DNA of 64,000 bases from Oscillospiraceae bacterium (GTDB taxonomy: Bacteria; Bacillota; Clostridia; Oscillospirales; Acutalibacteraceae): positions 62,001 through 126,000 of the forward strand of contig CACWPS010000004.1 of assembly GCA_902762875.1 (NCBI GenBank), given 5' to 3'. The position numbers were made by a program, and so were the translations under genes. The notes beneath the pieces were generated by a model. It saw nothing but the letters and a program-made list of their open reading frames with translations. It was not told the DNA's origin and made no database searches. Shown here piece by piece: positions 9,648 through 18,820 of this stretch; within the stretch, counting starts at the first letter, position 1; each line of letters begins with the position of its first letter.

Positions 9648-10540
9648 TGCGTAACAAGAAGCGCAAGGGTGTAGAAAGCCTGAAGGCACGCGACGGTTTG
9701 ATGTTCATAACACCGTGGATAATCGGAATTGTGCTGTTTTATCTTTTACCGCTTATTCAATCTATAGTTTACTCCTTTAGTGATGTTTTGTTGACAGCAG
9801 ACGGTATGAAGATATCTTTAACGGGAATATCACATTATAAATATATAATTACCGAGCACCCCGATTACACTAATATGCTGACCGAATCGTTGGTATCAAT
9901 GGTTTATCAGCTTCCGTTGATAGTAATACTCTCAATGATATTAGCAATTATGCTTAACAGAGATTTCCGCGGAAGAGTATTTTTCAGAGGCTTGTACTTC
10001 TTGCCGGTAATTATTGCGACAGGTATCGCAATGGAGCTTATTTTTAAGACCACTACTACCGATATTTCTTCAAGTGCGCCTGAAGCGGTGGCGGGAAGTC
10101 TCTTTACTACCACCGATATAATGAATTTTTTGAACCTTCCCACAGGAATTGCAGATTATGTTAGTAATATCGTAAATAATATCTTTAATTTGGTATGGAG
10201 CTGCGGAATACAGATAATTTTGTTTATTTCAGGCTTGCAGTCCATACCGGGCTCCCTTTATGAGGCAAGTCATATTGAGGGTGCAACAAAGTGGGAGCAG
10301 TTCTGGTTCGTTACATTTCCTATGCTTGGAAGAATCACCTTGCTCGTTGTTATATTTACAATGGTTGAATTATTTACCGACACAAGAAACGAGCTTATGA
10401 GGCATGTTTCAACCCTGATGAAAGGCGGAGTTTATGACCAGTCTTCGGCAATGCTTTGGTTCTATTTCTTAATTGTCGGGGGAGTAATAGGAATTATAAT
10501 GCTTCTTTATAATTTCAAAATTCTGAAGAAATGGGAATGA
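9647..10540 (+). CDS. Second sugar ABC permease, MalF/UgpA-like
   Basis: The start is ATG 9647, seven bases behind AAGGAGG and overlapping the DUF5696 stop by one base (TGATG), which implies translational coupling; an in-frame TTG at 9644 is too close to the ribosome site. The product has about 297 residues, six hydrophobic spans and an EAA loop (EASHIEGATKWEQF). A hydrophilic insertion around residues 130-160 (TTTTDISSSAPEAV) is longer than usual. It pairs with the next gene to form a second importer, separate from the one at 3.4-5.2 kb. Confidence 0.92.
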   Translation: MRNKKRKGVESLKARDGLMFITPWIIGIVLFYLLPLIQSIVYSFSDVLLTADGMKISLTGISHYKYIITEHPDYTNMLTESLVSMVYQLPLIVILSMILAIMLNRDFRGRVFFRGLYFLPVIIATGIAMELIFKTTTTDISSSAPEAVAGSLFTTTDIMNFLNLPTGIADYVSNIVNNIFNLVWSCGIQIILFISGLQSIPGSLYEASHIEGATKWEQFWFVTFPMLGRITLLVVIFTMVELFTDTRNELMRHVSTLMKGGVYDQSSAMLWFYFLIVGGVIGIIMLLYNFKILKKWE

Positions 10541-10551
10541 GGTGAAGTAAT

Positions 10552-11535
10552 ATGAATTTTTCAAGAATTAAAGAAAGTGCTTCATCACTCAGAAGGACCA
10601 GCGGCAAGAAAAAAGCAACTTATGCGGCAGGATTACTCTTTAACATTTTTTGTTATATAATATTGATTACAATAGGCTACATAGTACTGTATCCGCTGAT
10701 TTATACGATTGTTACTTCAATCAGAACCCCTGAATCCTACCTTGATCCAACCAGGCATTGGATACCGACATCGGTATATTTAGGCCATTACAAAAGAGCC
10801 ATTGAATATATGGAGTTTGGTAAGTCAATCTTAAACACCGTAAGATATGAGATGGTGAGCGCCCTGTTAGAGGTTGCGAGCTGCGCAGTTGCGGCTTACG
10901 GCTTCGCCCGTTTTAATTTTAAATTCAAAAACATTTTCATGGTGATTTTATTTCTTACGATTTTGGTACCTTCACCTATGATTATAATTCCGTTGGTTAC
11001 CAATTTCTCCCATCTTGATGTTTTGGGAATATTCGGGTTATTAAATAAGTTGACAGGTATTGATTTAAGGCTCAATCTTATGGGCACAGGATTTACATAC
11101 TGGATTCCGTCGTTCTTGGGCGTCGGTCTTCGTTCCGGAATATTGATATACATATATATTCAATTTTTCAAGGCGCTTCCAAGAGAGCTGGAAGAGGCGG
11201 CTTGGATTGACGGTGCAGGATCCTTCAGAACCTTCTTGTCAATAGCCGTTCCTTCCTCGGGCGTGGTAATAATAACCGTTACGGTGTTTTCACTTGTTTG
11301 GCATTGGAACGACTATTTTATAGCATCTATGTACACTGTAGGTGAGTCAACTCTTGCAACTGCTGCGGCAGAATTACCTGAAATAATTAAGGCACACGGA
11401 GAGTACGGCTCTGCCGTAACAAGCGGCACCTTACTTGCAGGAACAATCCTGTATATTGTTCCATTACTTATAGTTTATTTATTCCTGCAGCGCGGCTTTA
11501 TTGAAAGTGTAGACCGTGTTGGTATTACAGGTTAA
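10552..11535 (+). CDS. Second carbohydrate ABC permease, MalG/UgpE-like
   Basis: This 327-residue permease has a basic N-terminus, six predicted spans, an EAA loop (EEAAWIDGAGSFRTF) and the conserved C-terminal tail with V-G-I-T-G. It follows its MalF-like partner by 11 bases, behind a GAGGTGAAGT ribosome site. As with the first permease pair, no ATPase gene accompanies it. DUF5696 protein, permease, permease and binding protein form a second transport cassette within the same operon. Confidence 0.92.
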   Translation: MNFSRIKESASSLRRTSGKKKATYAAGLLFNIFCYIILITIGYIVLYPLIYTIVTSIRTPESYLDPTRHWIPTSVYLGHYKRAIEYMEFGKSILNTVRYEMVSALLEVASCAVAAYGFARFNFKFKNIFMVILFLTILVPSPMIIIPLVTNFSHLDVLGIFGLLNKLTGIDLRLNLMGTGFTYWIPSFLGVGLRSGILIYIYIQFFKALPRELEEAAWIDGAGSFRTFLSIAVPSSGVVIITVTVFSLVWHWNDYFIASMYTVGESTLATAAAELPEIIKAHGEYGSAVTSGTLLAGTILYIVPLLIVYLFLQRGFIESVDRVGITG

Positions 11536-11560
11536 AATAAAAAAACATAGGAGGAAAATT

Positions 11561-13036
11561 ATGAAAAAGAGCAAATTATTTAGAACATTGGCATTGATGC
11601 TGACAGTTATTATGACTGTATCATTGTTCAGTGCGTGCGGAGGCGATGATTATGAGGAAATAGTTTCTTACATCGATGTATCCGTAGACCAAGACACTTC
11701 GGATGTCGGTACTGCTTCTGATACGGAATCAGGCAGCAGCAAAGCCGAAAATACCGCAAGTACCGCCAGTACCGCAAGTACCGCAAGCAAAAATACCGGC
11801 AGTACTGCAAGCAATAAGAATAATGGTGGTGGCACAACAAATAACAGCAATTCGGTTAACCCTGCTGATTACAAGGGTACTACCGTTATTTATGCTACTT
11901 GGGACCGTTCAGAGGGTACCGATACAAGTGCTGTTATTGCAAATTTCAAGAAAAAGTACGGAATTAATGTAACAATACAGACGGTAGGACAGGGCAATTA
12001 TGTTCAGTCAATTACCGGATTGATTGCATCCGGCAAATCACCTGATGTTATTAAGGACTGCGGCTTCTGGCCGACCTTCCTTACCATCGCACAGCCCTTA
12101 CAGAATGCAAAGATGGACCTTACCGACCCGATTTATGACCAGAATAAGATTAAGCAGTCTACAATCAACGGTAAGACCTATACGGTTAGCTCTTTAGGGC
12201 CGATATTTAACTATGTTGAATGCGTCTTCTATAATAAGAAGCTCCTTAATCAAAACGGAATTAAAACTCCTGAGGATTATAAGAAGATAGGCCAATGGAA
12301 CTATGAGGCATTGGATAAAATCGGCAGAGAAACTGCCGCTTTAGGCTCTCAGTACAAAGGCTTTTTTGCCGATAATTTCGGTTATCAGTTGGCTAAAAGT
12401 TTAGGCTACGATTTCTACACTTATAATAACGGTAAGGTTTCAACCATAAATTTCTCAGACCCCACATACCTTAAGATAGCTGAGCAGATTTCCACTTGGA
12501 ATCAAGACGGAATTTTGGCTACCGCTAGGGAAACATTCATAGAGGGTAAATGTGCGCTTGCCATTTCAGGCTCATATGGGTGCTTAAAGACAGGATATTG
12601 GTATCAGATGTCTTCTATGTGGAAGGATATCGGAATAATTGAGTTTCCTTCATTTGAGGGCAAACAGCCTGTTCGTCAGGTTGGTTGGAACGGGTACGGT
12701 ATATGCGAAGGTGCTAAGAACCCCATAGCAGCAGGAATATTCCTCAGATATTATCTTGATTGCAACAACTATGATTTGAAGAACGAATTTATTTCTGATG
12801 CAGCATTAGATTTTGTTACAAAGCACTCAAGCGAAAGCTATGAAGGTCCTATTGTCTTATCTGCGGGCGCTTATGATGCGTTAGGTTATGATAGCATAAT
12901 CCGTTATTATTGGCAGCTTATGGCGGAAGCTCCGGGTCAGGTTCAGTCTTTAATTAAATCTTTGGAGCCGGTTTTAAATAACGATGTTAAGAATTTGAAC
13001 AGCTACATTGCTAAGCAAATTAGTGAAAAGAAATAA
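11561..13036 (+). CDS. Extracellular solute-binding lipoprotein, family 1
   Basis: I choose ATG 11561 because TAGGAGG precedes it by about eight bases; a longer in-frame version would overlap the permease gene and put charged residues before the signal peptide. The 491-residue product has the lipobox F-S-A-C (Cys26). A serine/threonine/alanine-rich linker with repeated T-A-S triplets (about residues 48-95) follows, and then a family 1 sugar-binding domain (YKGTTVIYATWDRSEG onward). It should be lipid-anchored and feed the permease pair just upstream. The linker is encoded by short tandem DNA repeats and may vary in length. Confidence 0.9.
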   Translation: MKKSKLFRTLALMLTVIMTVSLFSACGGDDYEEIVSYIDVSVDQDTSDVGTASDTESGSSKAENTASTASTASTASKNTGSTASNKNNGGGTTNNSNSVNPADYKGTTVIYATWDRSEGTDTSAVIANFKKKYGINVTIQTVGQGNYVQSITGLIASGKSPDVIKDCGFWPTFLTIAQPLQNAKMDLTDPIYDQNKIKQSTINGKTYTVSSLGPIFNYVECVFYNKKLLNQNGIKTPEDYKKIGQWNYEALDKIGRETAALGSQYKGFFADNFGYQLAKSLGYDFYTYNNGKVSTINFSDPTYLKIAEQISTWNQDGILATARETFIEGKCALAISGSYGCLKTGYWYQMSSMWKDIGIIEFPSFEGKQPVRQVGWNGYGICEGAKNPIAAGIFLRYYLDCNNYDLKNEFISDAALDFVTKHSSESYEGPIVLSAGAYDALGYDSIIRYYWQLMAEAPGQVQSLIKSLEPVLNNDVKNLNSYIAKQISEKK

Positions 13037-13083
13037 AAATTCTCAAACACCTAATCTTTAGTTAGTATGAAGGGAGAATTAAT

Positions 13084-13884
13084 GTGAAAAGACTTTTATC
13101 TGCGATACTGTCAATGGTATTGCTTGCTACGGCAATGTATGTTCCTTTAGCATTTACGGCTTATGCCGATGCTTCAGCTTTTGAAGCCCAGCATATGGAA
13201 GTTAATTTTGATGGTTATGATGCAGCAAATACTTATAAAATTTATCAAGGCGTAGCCTCAACTGCTTCCACTACTGTGTGGGATGGAACAAAATCCAGTG
13301 GCAGTTACGATACTGACTTTCGGTCGGGCTGGGCAGGCGGTAAGGGAACCGCAACAGACCCATACCGAATTTCCACAGCAAAACAGCTTGCAAGATTAGC
13401 GTGGCTGTGCGCAAATAACGGCACTTCCAAAATGACTGATTGGTGGTATACAGAAACATACAATAAGTATTGGGTATTAACAACTGATATTGTACTTAAC
13501 AATACAACAGTTGAAGACTGGTACAGTAACAGTGAAGGCCTACATTCATGGTATACAACAACTAATACTGATAAATCCTTTAACGGACATTTTGACGGTC
13601 AAGGTCATACAATAAAGGGATTGTATATAAATACTGATACTGCAAACGCTCGCGCAGGTTTGTTTGGTTCCTTAGGATCAGGCGCTGTAGTAGAAAACAT
13701 TAAAATAACCGATTCTTATATTCATGCTCCATTTGCGGGTGCAATACACGGCGGTTTCAACTATTCTGCAAGTAATGATTATTCAGATACTACAACCCAT
13801 CCGATTCCCGTTATTCGCAATTGTTATATTGACGAAAGCGTAAAAATCGACGATAACGAACAGCTATTCAACAACTTCCCTTGA
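13084..13884 (+). CDS. GLUG-repeat surface protein copy 1, N-terminal fragment (frame-broken)
   Basis: The start is GTG 13084 behind AGGGAG; the ATG two bases upstream is followed at once by a stop. A signal peptide (hydrophobic run, then FTAYADA) leads into a GLUG-like unit: WAGGKGTATDPYRISTAKQLARLA, then ITT-type strand repeats with GHTIKGLYI and GLFGSLGSGAVVENI. The frame ends after VKIDDNEQLFNNFP, while the +1 frame continues as ITNSYSTTSLEAGYG and runs without a stop into the large open frame downstream. So this is the first 266 residues of a longer protein, broken by a deletion. GLUG proteins are surface beta-helix or adhesin-like proteins; this one probably binds polysaccharide or cells. 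Confidence 0.78.
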   Translation: MKRLLSAILSMVLLATAMYVPLAFTAYADASAFEAQHMEVNFDGYDAANTYKIYQGVASTASTTVWDGTKSSGSYDTDFRSGWAGGKGTATDPYRISTAKQLARLAWLCANNGTSKMTDWWYTETYNKYWVLTTDIVLNNTTVEDWYSNSEGLHSWYTTTNTDKSFNGHFDGQGHTIKGLYINTDTANARAGLFGSLGSGAVVENIKITDSYIHAPFAGAIHGGFNYSASNDYSDTTTHPIPVIRNCYIDESVKIDDNEQLFNNFP

Positions 13885-14460
13885 AGCTGGCTATGGCTCA
13901 TTAGTTAAAAGCCATGTTAAGGTTGCAGCAGATAGTATTTTAGGCGCAGACGCTAAAACTAAAATGCCCAAACTTGACTATGCAAATACATGGGTAACTC
14001 TTCCCGATAGCAAGCCTCAGCTTAGAGTCTTCTGTAATAAGGATGCTTATCAGCCCTGTTCTGTAGAAACAAGCGGAACTGATAAGTATATGAAAATCGA
14101 AAAGAGCGCAGGCTCCTTTACGGCTGCAGGCGAAGAATATCAGGTAGGATTTATGTTAAATCCGACAGGTGCGGCGAATGCTCAAGTATATAAGCTTAAG
14201 GCGGGAGGAAAATACCGTGTAGCCCTTAATTATATCGCTTCTTCGGGCGTGAAGGTTGCAGCATACTCTGCGAACAGCGCCGACTGCGCCTCGGTAACCG
14301 ATATGGTAAGCTTAGGTTCGCAGGCTCTGCCCGCAGCTGAAGACTACAGCGATTTTTCATTTGACTTTACCGTACCGGAAGACCTTGATGATTCCGGTGT
14401 GAACGCATTTACAACAAGCTTTACTGTTAATGTAACTGATGTAGTTGTAGACCGCTTGGC
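13132..14460 (+). repeat. Long direct duplication, copy 1 (partner at 18874-20290)
   Basis: From about 13132 the DNA is nearly identical to that from about 18874. It covers the end of the signal peptide, the first GLUG unit and the segment up to a shared stretch encoding TDVVVDRL. The first 16-18 signal-peptide codons differ between copies, and homology stops after about 14460. Relative to copy 2, copy 1 lacks about 40 bases near 13852 and about 30 bases near 14409. This indicates a recent gene duplication followed by deletions or recombination, or misassembly of repeats. Confidence 0.85.
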
Positions 14461-17400
14461 TGCAGGCAGCACAAACTCTTTCTGGGACGGAACGGTAGCC
14501 GCCGACTGGGCAGGCGGTTCGGGAACTAAAGAAGATCCTTACCAGATTGCCACAGCAGGACAGCTTGCAAAGCTTGCAAGCCTTGCTAAGTACAATAACG
14601 CTTGGCATGCAGATCAGTATGCGAAAACCGGCGGCAAATATTGGGTATTGACGGCTGATATCGAGCTTAATAATACCACCGATTCCGATTGGTATACTAA
14701 CTCAAGCGTTCAGAAATGGAATTATTGGGTAAATAATACCGATTACGCTTTCAACGGAAATCTCAACGGTCAGGGTCATACCATTAAGGGCTTGTATATT
14801 AAACGGTCTACCAGTGAAGATATTTATGCAGGCTTGTTCGGCGCATTGGGTAAGAACGCAGTTATCGAAAACCTGAAAATATCCCAGTCCTATATAAAAG
14901 CAAAATATGCGGCTGCTGTAACCGGCGGCGTCAGCAATGTTGTAACCGCTGAGGATAATGCTCCGATTGTACGCAGATGCCATATTGATGACACCGTAAA
15001 AATCGAGGGTACTAATGTCGCAGGTATAATGGCATACAACGGAAAGCCTATCAAGGTTGTAAGCTGCTATGTAGGAGCTGATATCACAGGAACCGGCAAA
15101 TCAGGTTCCTTCATCGGTTGCTCATGGGTCGGCGGCTCCGGCGGTATCACCGTGGAGGACAGCTATTCAAGCAGCGCAATTGCTCCTTTCGGTCATCAGA
15201 ATGTAACGGGCAAAAACAGTTATGCTAACTCGGCTGATAAAGGCGGCTTCAAACAATTTAACCTTGCAGCGGCTACAGGCGAAGGCGCTAAAACTGCAAT
15301 GCCCAACTTGACCTATGATACAATTTGGGTTACAGACGAGGGTGTGTTACCGCAGCTTAAGTTCTTTGCAAAAAGATACGACGCAATAGAAAACGAAGCG
15401 CTTAATAACCCCCCTAACCCTGATGCCGATAAGGTATATTACGGTCCTTGGGACGGCACGGTAGCCGATAGCTGGGCAGGCGGTACAGGCACAAAGGACG
15501 ATCCTTACCGCATTTCAACTCCTGAACAATTGGCGCGTTTGGTTAAGCAGACCATGAGCAGCTATTGGAATAACTATTCCACAAAGGGTAAGTACTATGT
15601 CCTTACAAACGATATTGTAATTAACGATACCTCGAGAGCGGATTGGAAAGAACACGCAAGAGATTGGCTTACCTCCACCGTTAATCCGTACGGTCATGAT
15701 TGTCATTCAAAGGCATTCGCAGGCGTTTTGGACGGTAAGGGCCATGTTATTAAGGGTCTTTACACAAATCTTGAGGGTGAGGGAACAGGCGCAGGCTTGT
15801 TTGTATCTGTATCCCAGAACGCAGTCATCAAGAATTTGGGTATTGAAGAATCTTACCTCAGGGCTAATATGGTTGGCGCAATTTCAATCAGAGATAACAA
15901 TATCGCAAACTCAAGCTCGAGCTTTATTGCTTGCTATGTTGAGGATAGCGTTGAGCTTATCTCCACAAAGAATGCCGATAACGGTATGGGTTTTGCCGGC
16001 GGAATCATCGGTTACTCACAGCGTCCGGTGCTTATCAAATACTGCTATGTAAAGGCTAAAATTGATGGCTATACTAAAGGTACGAACAAAAGTTACGGAG
16101 CCTTCTTCGGCTCTATGTCGAACGATTCTTACATTACAATTTTAGGAAGCTATACAGCTTGTCCCGACGGCGTACCGATTATCGGATCGCGTTCAGGCGT
16201 AGGCGTTATGGCTGCAAGCACCTATTCTTGCAACAACAAGGATGACAACTCAAAGCAAATCCTTTCCGGCGTACAGATGTTTACCATTGAGCGTATGACC
16301 GGCATCGAAGCCGCTTCAGAAGAGAATATGGCGGATTTCAACTTCAACGATATTTGGTACACTGTTGAAGGCAACACACCGAAGCTTCACGTATTCCGTG
16401 ACGGCTTCACAGGTCCGGACCCTGAATCCGTAATGGACCCGAGCGAGCTTGTTGTTTATGATGATGCCAGACCCGGCGATGTTTGGAAGGGCAATACCAT
16501 TTCTTCCGGACTGGAGGGTGAAGGAACAGAAACGAATCCCTATAAGATTGCAACAGCTGAGGATTTAGCATACCTACTGCGTAATGTAATTGAAAAATCC
16601 GCTTGGGATAATTACCTTTCTACCGGCAAGTATTATGAGCTTACTGCTGATATTTATCTTAACGATGTTTCAGACCCCAACTGGAGAACAAATAACCCCA
16701 ATGAGTGGTTTATAAGCTCTTCAAACCAAGCTCAGTGCTTTGCGGGTCACCTTAACGGTGCGGGGCACGTTGTTTACGGACTTTATATTAATTCCGGCGA
16801 TAAGACATACGCTTCACTTTTAGGTTCAATCGGCGGAAACGCAGTTGTTGAAAACCTCGGTGTTGCTGACGCTTATGTTTACGCAGACAAAAAATATGCA
16901 GCCGGACTTTTCTCCTATGTTGAGAACAGACCTTGGACGGAAAGATATAAGCAACCCATAATCCGCAACTGCTTTGTTGCAGAAGATGTTTATATCATCG
17001 GCGGTTGCGCAGGCGGTATGATTGCAGCCTCTGCAACAACATTCAAAATGGAAAACTGCTACTCTCTCGCAACAGTTGAGGGCTCGTCAACCCGTTACGG
17101 CACTCTCATAGGCTACCATTGGTATAAGGGCGATTTAGTTTCTCCTCCGAGAACGGATAAAACCCAAATCATCAACTGTTACGCAATGGAGCCCAAAAAG
17201 ATTCCGCTTTTAGGAACCTTATCATATATGGAATGGATTGAAGGTACTAATGTTTACAATTCAAACGGTTCTACACCTACGGTTTGTTCTGTAGTTTCTC
17301 ACGGTAATATGTGCGGCGAAAAAGCTGTTACATTCTTAGAGGGCTTCGACTTCGAGAATACTTGGCAAACTGTTGAGAAAGCCACACCGATTCTTAAAGT

Positions 17401-18451
17401 GTTTGCCGAGAAGGAGCATAGATACACCGAGCATTTCTATTTCACAAAGGGACCGGTTACAATAAGCTTTGAGACCTACGGCGGTACCGAAGTTGAGCCT
17501 TTAGTAGGCGAGACGGGTGAAAAGCTTGTTCTTCCCACCAAGGTATCAAGAGGCATAGATGTATTTGACGGTTGGTATGTTGGCGATAAGAAGACATGGG
17601 ATAAACCCTTTAACATTGATTACTTCCCGAATGATAGTTTAACGCTATATGCTAAGTGGATAGTAAAGGGCAGTGATCAGGACTTTGAGGATTATCCTTA
17701 TATCGATTCCGAAGAGGGCGGTATGGGTGATGATTACGAGTTATTCCGCCTCGGTGTTTTGGGATATAAGATGGATTATGTTCACGGCGGTGCTAAATCG
17801 CTGCACAGGATAGGTCAGTCCTCCGATGTTCAGATTGCTTCTCTCGCAAGCAGCGACACCGTTAAGCTCGTTAAGGGCGGCGAATATGAATTCACAGCCT
17901 GGGTTTACATTAAATCCAAGGGTGAAAATCTTGAAACCACCGATTTGATGATAGCGCATCTGCCTGATTACGATTGGGTTTACACTGTATCAGACCTTGA
18001 GGCTGTAGGTGATTTAAGCAAGCTCAAGGTAGGCGAGTGGCAACAGATTAAATATAAATTTGTTGCAACCGAGGAGCATATAGGCATTGCCACACCGGGC
18101 GATATAGATATGTTTATCGATGATGTTACGGTTACACCCACAGGCAAAACCTCATTAACCAATAAGAACCTGCTTGGCATCTATACCGAAAAGGTTGTAG
18201 AAAACACCGTTACTATCAAAGTACCTGTTGAAGCAACCACCGAATTAGAAGAGGAAGAAAATGTCCAAGAAGTAAAGGAAGAGAGTAATAAGTCTACAGT
18301 CAGAAAGGTAGTCATCAAGAGAAGAAAGGTTAATAAATTCGGCTTGACGGAAATCCTTATTATTGTCGGCTCATCTGTTTTGGTTGTTGCCGCAGCAACG
18401 GTTCTTTTGATTGTTATTAAGAAAAGGAAGAAGTCTAAAATCAAAATTTAA
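13964..18451 (+). CDS. GLUG-repeat surface protein copy 1, main part with InlB-type repeat and C-terminal membrane anchor
   Basis: The frame has no ribosome site at ATG 13964 and stays open upstream to about 13853, so this is the continuation of the preceding fragment, not a separate gene. Along 1495 residues I see three more GLUG-like units starting near residues 173, 495 and 839 (each W-x-G, then an EDPYQIAT-like strand, then GHxIKGLY and AxIENL). An InlB/Flg_new-type repeat follows near 1165-1230 (TISFETYGG to LTLYAKWI), then a CBM4/9-like jelly roll (about 1237-1410), an acidic linker, and a C-terminal membrane span (1459-1484) with a lysine-rich tail. There is no LPXTG motif. It is a membrane-anchored cell-surface protein, inferred to hold polysaccharide near the importers. 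Confidence 0.8.
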   Translation: MPKLDYANTWVTLPDSKPQLRVFCNKDAYQPCSVETSGTDKYMKIEKSAGSFTAAGEEYQVGFMLNPTGAANAQVYKLKAGGKYRVALNYIASSGVKVAAYSANSADCASVTDMVSLGSQALPAAEDYSDFSFDFTVPEDLDDSGVNAFTTSFTVNVTDVVVDRLAAGSTNSFWDGTVAADWAGGSGTKEDPYQIATAGQLAKLASLAKYNNAWHADQYAKTGGKYWVLTADIELNNTTDSDWYTNSSVQKWNYWVNNTDYAFNGNLNGQGHTIKGLYIKRSTSEDIYAGLFGALGKNAVIENLKISQSYIKAKYAAAVTGGVSNVVTAEDNAPIVRRCHIDDTVKIEGTNVAGIMAYNGKPIKVVSCYVGADITGTGKSGSFIGCSWVGGSGGITVEDSYSSSAIAPFGHQNVTGKNSYANSADKGGFKQFNLAAATGEGAKTAMPNLTYDTIWVTDEGVLPQLKFFAKRYDAIENEALNNPPNPDADKVYYGPWDGTVADSWAGGTGTKDDPYRISTPEQLARLVKQTMSSYWNNYSTKGKYYVLTNDIVINDTSRADWKEHARDWLTSTVNPYGHDCHSKAFAGVLDGKGHVIKGLYTNLEGEGTGAGLFVSVSQNAVIKNLGIEESYLRANMVGAISIRDNNIANSSSSFIACYVEDSVELISTKNADNGMGFAGGIIGYSQRPVLIKYCYVKAKIDGYTKGTNKSYGAFFGSMSNDSYITILGSYTACPDGVPIIGSRSGVGVMAASTYSCNNKDDNSKQILSGVQMFTIERMTGIEAASEENMADFNFNDIWYTVEGNTPKLHVFRDGFTGPDPESVMDPSELVVYDDARPGDVWKGNTISSGLEGEGTETNPYKIATAEDLAYLLRNVIEKSAWDNYLSTGKYYELTADIYLNDVSDPNWRTNNPNEWFISSSNQAQCFAGHLNGAGHVVYGLYINSGDKTYASLLGSIGGNAVVENLGVADAYVYADKKYAAGLFSYVENRPWTERYKQPIIRNCFVAEDVYIIGGCAGGMIAASATTFKMENCYSLATVEGSSTRYGTLIGYHWYKGDLVSPPRTDKTQIINCYAMEPKKIPLLGTLSYMEWIEGTNVYNSNGSTPTVCSVVSHGNMCGEKAVTFLEGFDFENTWQTVEKATPILKVFAEKEHRYTEHFYFTKGPVTISFETYGGTEVEPLVGETGEKLVLPTKVSRGIDVFDGWYVGDKKTWDKPFNIDYFPNDSLTLYAKWIVKGSDQDFEDYPYIDSEEGGMGDDYELFRLGVLGYKMDYVHGGAKSLHRIGQSSDVQIASLASSDTVKLVKGGEYEFTAWVYIKSKGENLETTDLMIAHLPDYDWVYTVSDLEAVGDLSKLKVGEWQQIKYKFVATEEHIGIATPGDIDMFIDDVTVTPTGKTSLTNKNLLGIYTEKVVENTVTIKVPVEATTELEEEENVQEVKEESNKSTVRKVVIKRRKVNKFGLTEILIIVGSSVLVVAAATVLLIVIKKRKKSKIKI

Positions 18452-18820
18452 TATCACAGAAGCAGATTAATAAAGCTTGCTTTGACTGTGCATATGCGCT
18501 TAATCGTCTTCCCCTTTTAGAAAAGGCAATTTTCCACTCCTTAAAAGGGGAAGACAATATGGGTTCTTTTGCAAAAGTTGGGGTATCATTTGGCTCCCTC
18601 TGACGAGGGAGCTGGCGAGCGCAGCGAGACTGAGGGAGAGAAAAAGCTGAGTTTTCTTGTGGCTTTACTCCTTCTCTCCCTCCGTCTTTTGCTTCGCAAA
18701 ATCCACCTCCCTCGTCAGAGGGAGGCGAGAATCGTTTTAACCCCAACATTTAAAATAGAGCCACAATATGATTTGTACCAAGTGGGAGGGTTCCCATAAT
18801 AATAGATAAGGAGTAATATT
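18452..18820. repeat. Intergenic region with two inverted-repeat elements
   Basis: No gene is visible in this gap. It holds an inverted repeat with arms 18506-18519 (GTCTTCCCCTTTTA) and about 18542-18555. A second, longer element lies at 18592-18726, whose ends are inverted copies of CTCCCTCTGACGAGGGAG. The latter type of pyrimidine/purine-rich palindromic repeat is common between genes in this group of clostridia and resembles a MITE. A GATAAGGAG ribosome site for the next gene is at the right edge. Confidence 0.7.

Noticed and set aside
11516..11560. Earlier start for the second binding protein
   Set aside because: It would overlap the permease gene and place charged residues before a clear lipoprotein signal peptide; ATG 11561 has the ribosome site.
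11628..11972. Cysteine/tyrosine-rich and proline-rich frames over the T-A-S linker
   Set aside because: They are low-complexity shadows of the linker repeats in other frames.
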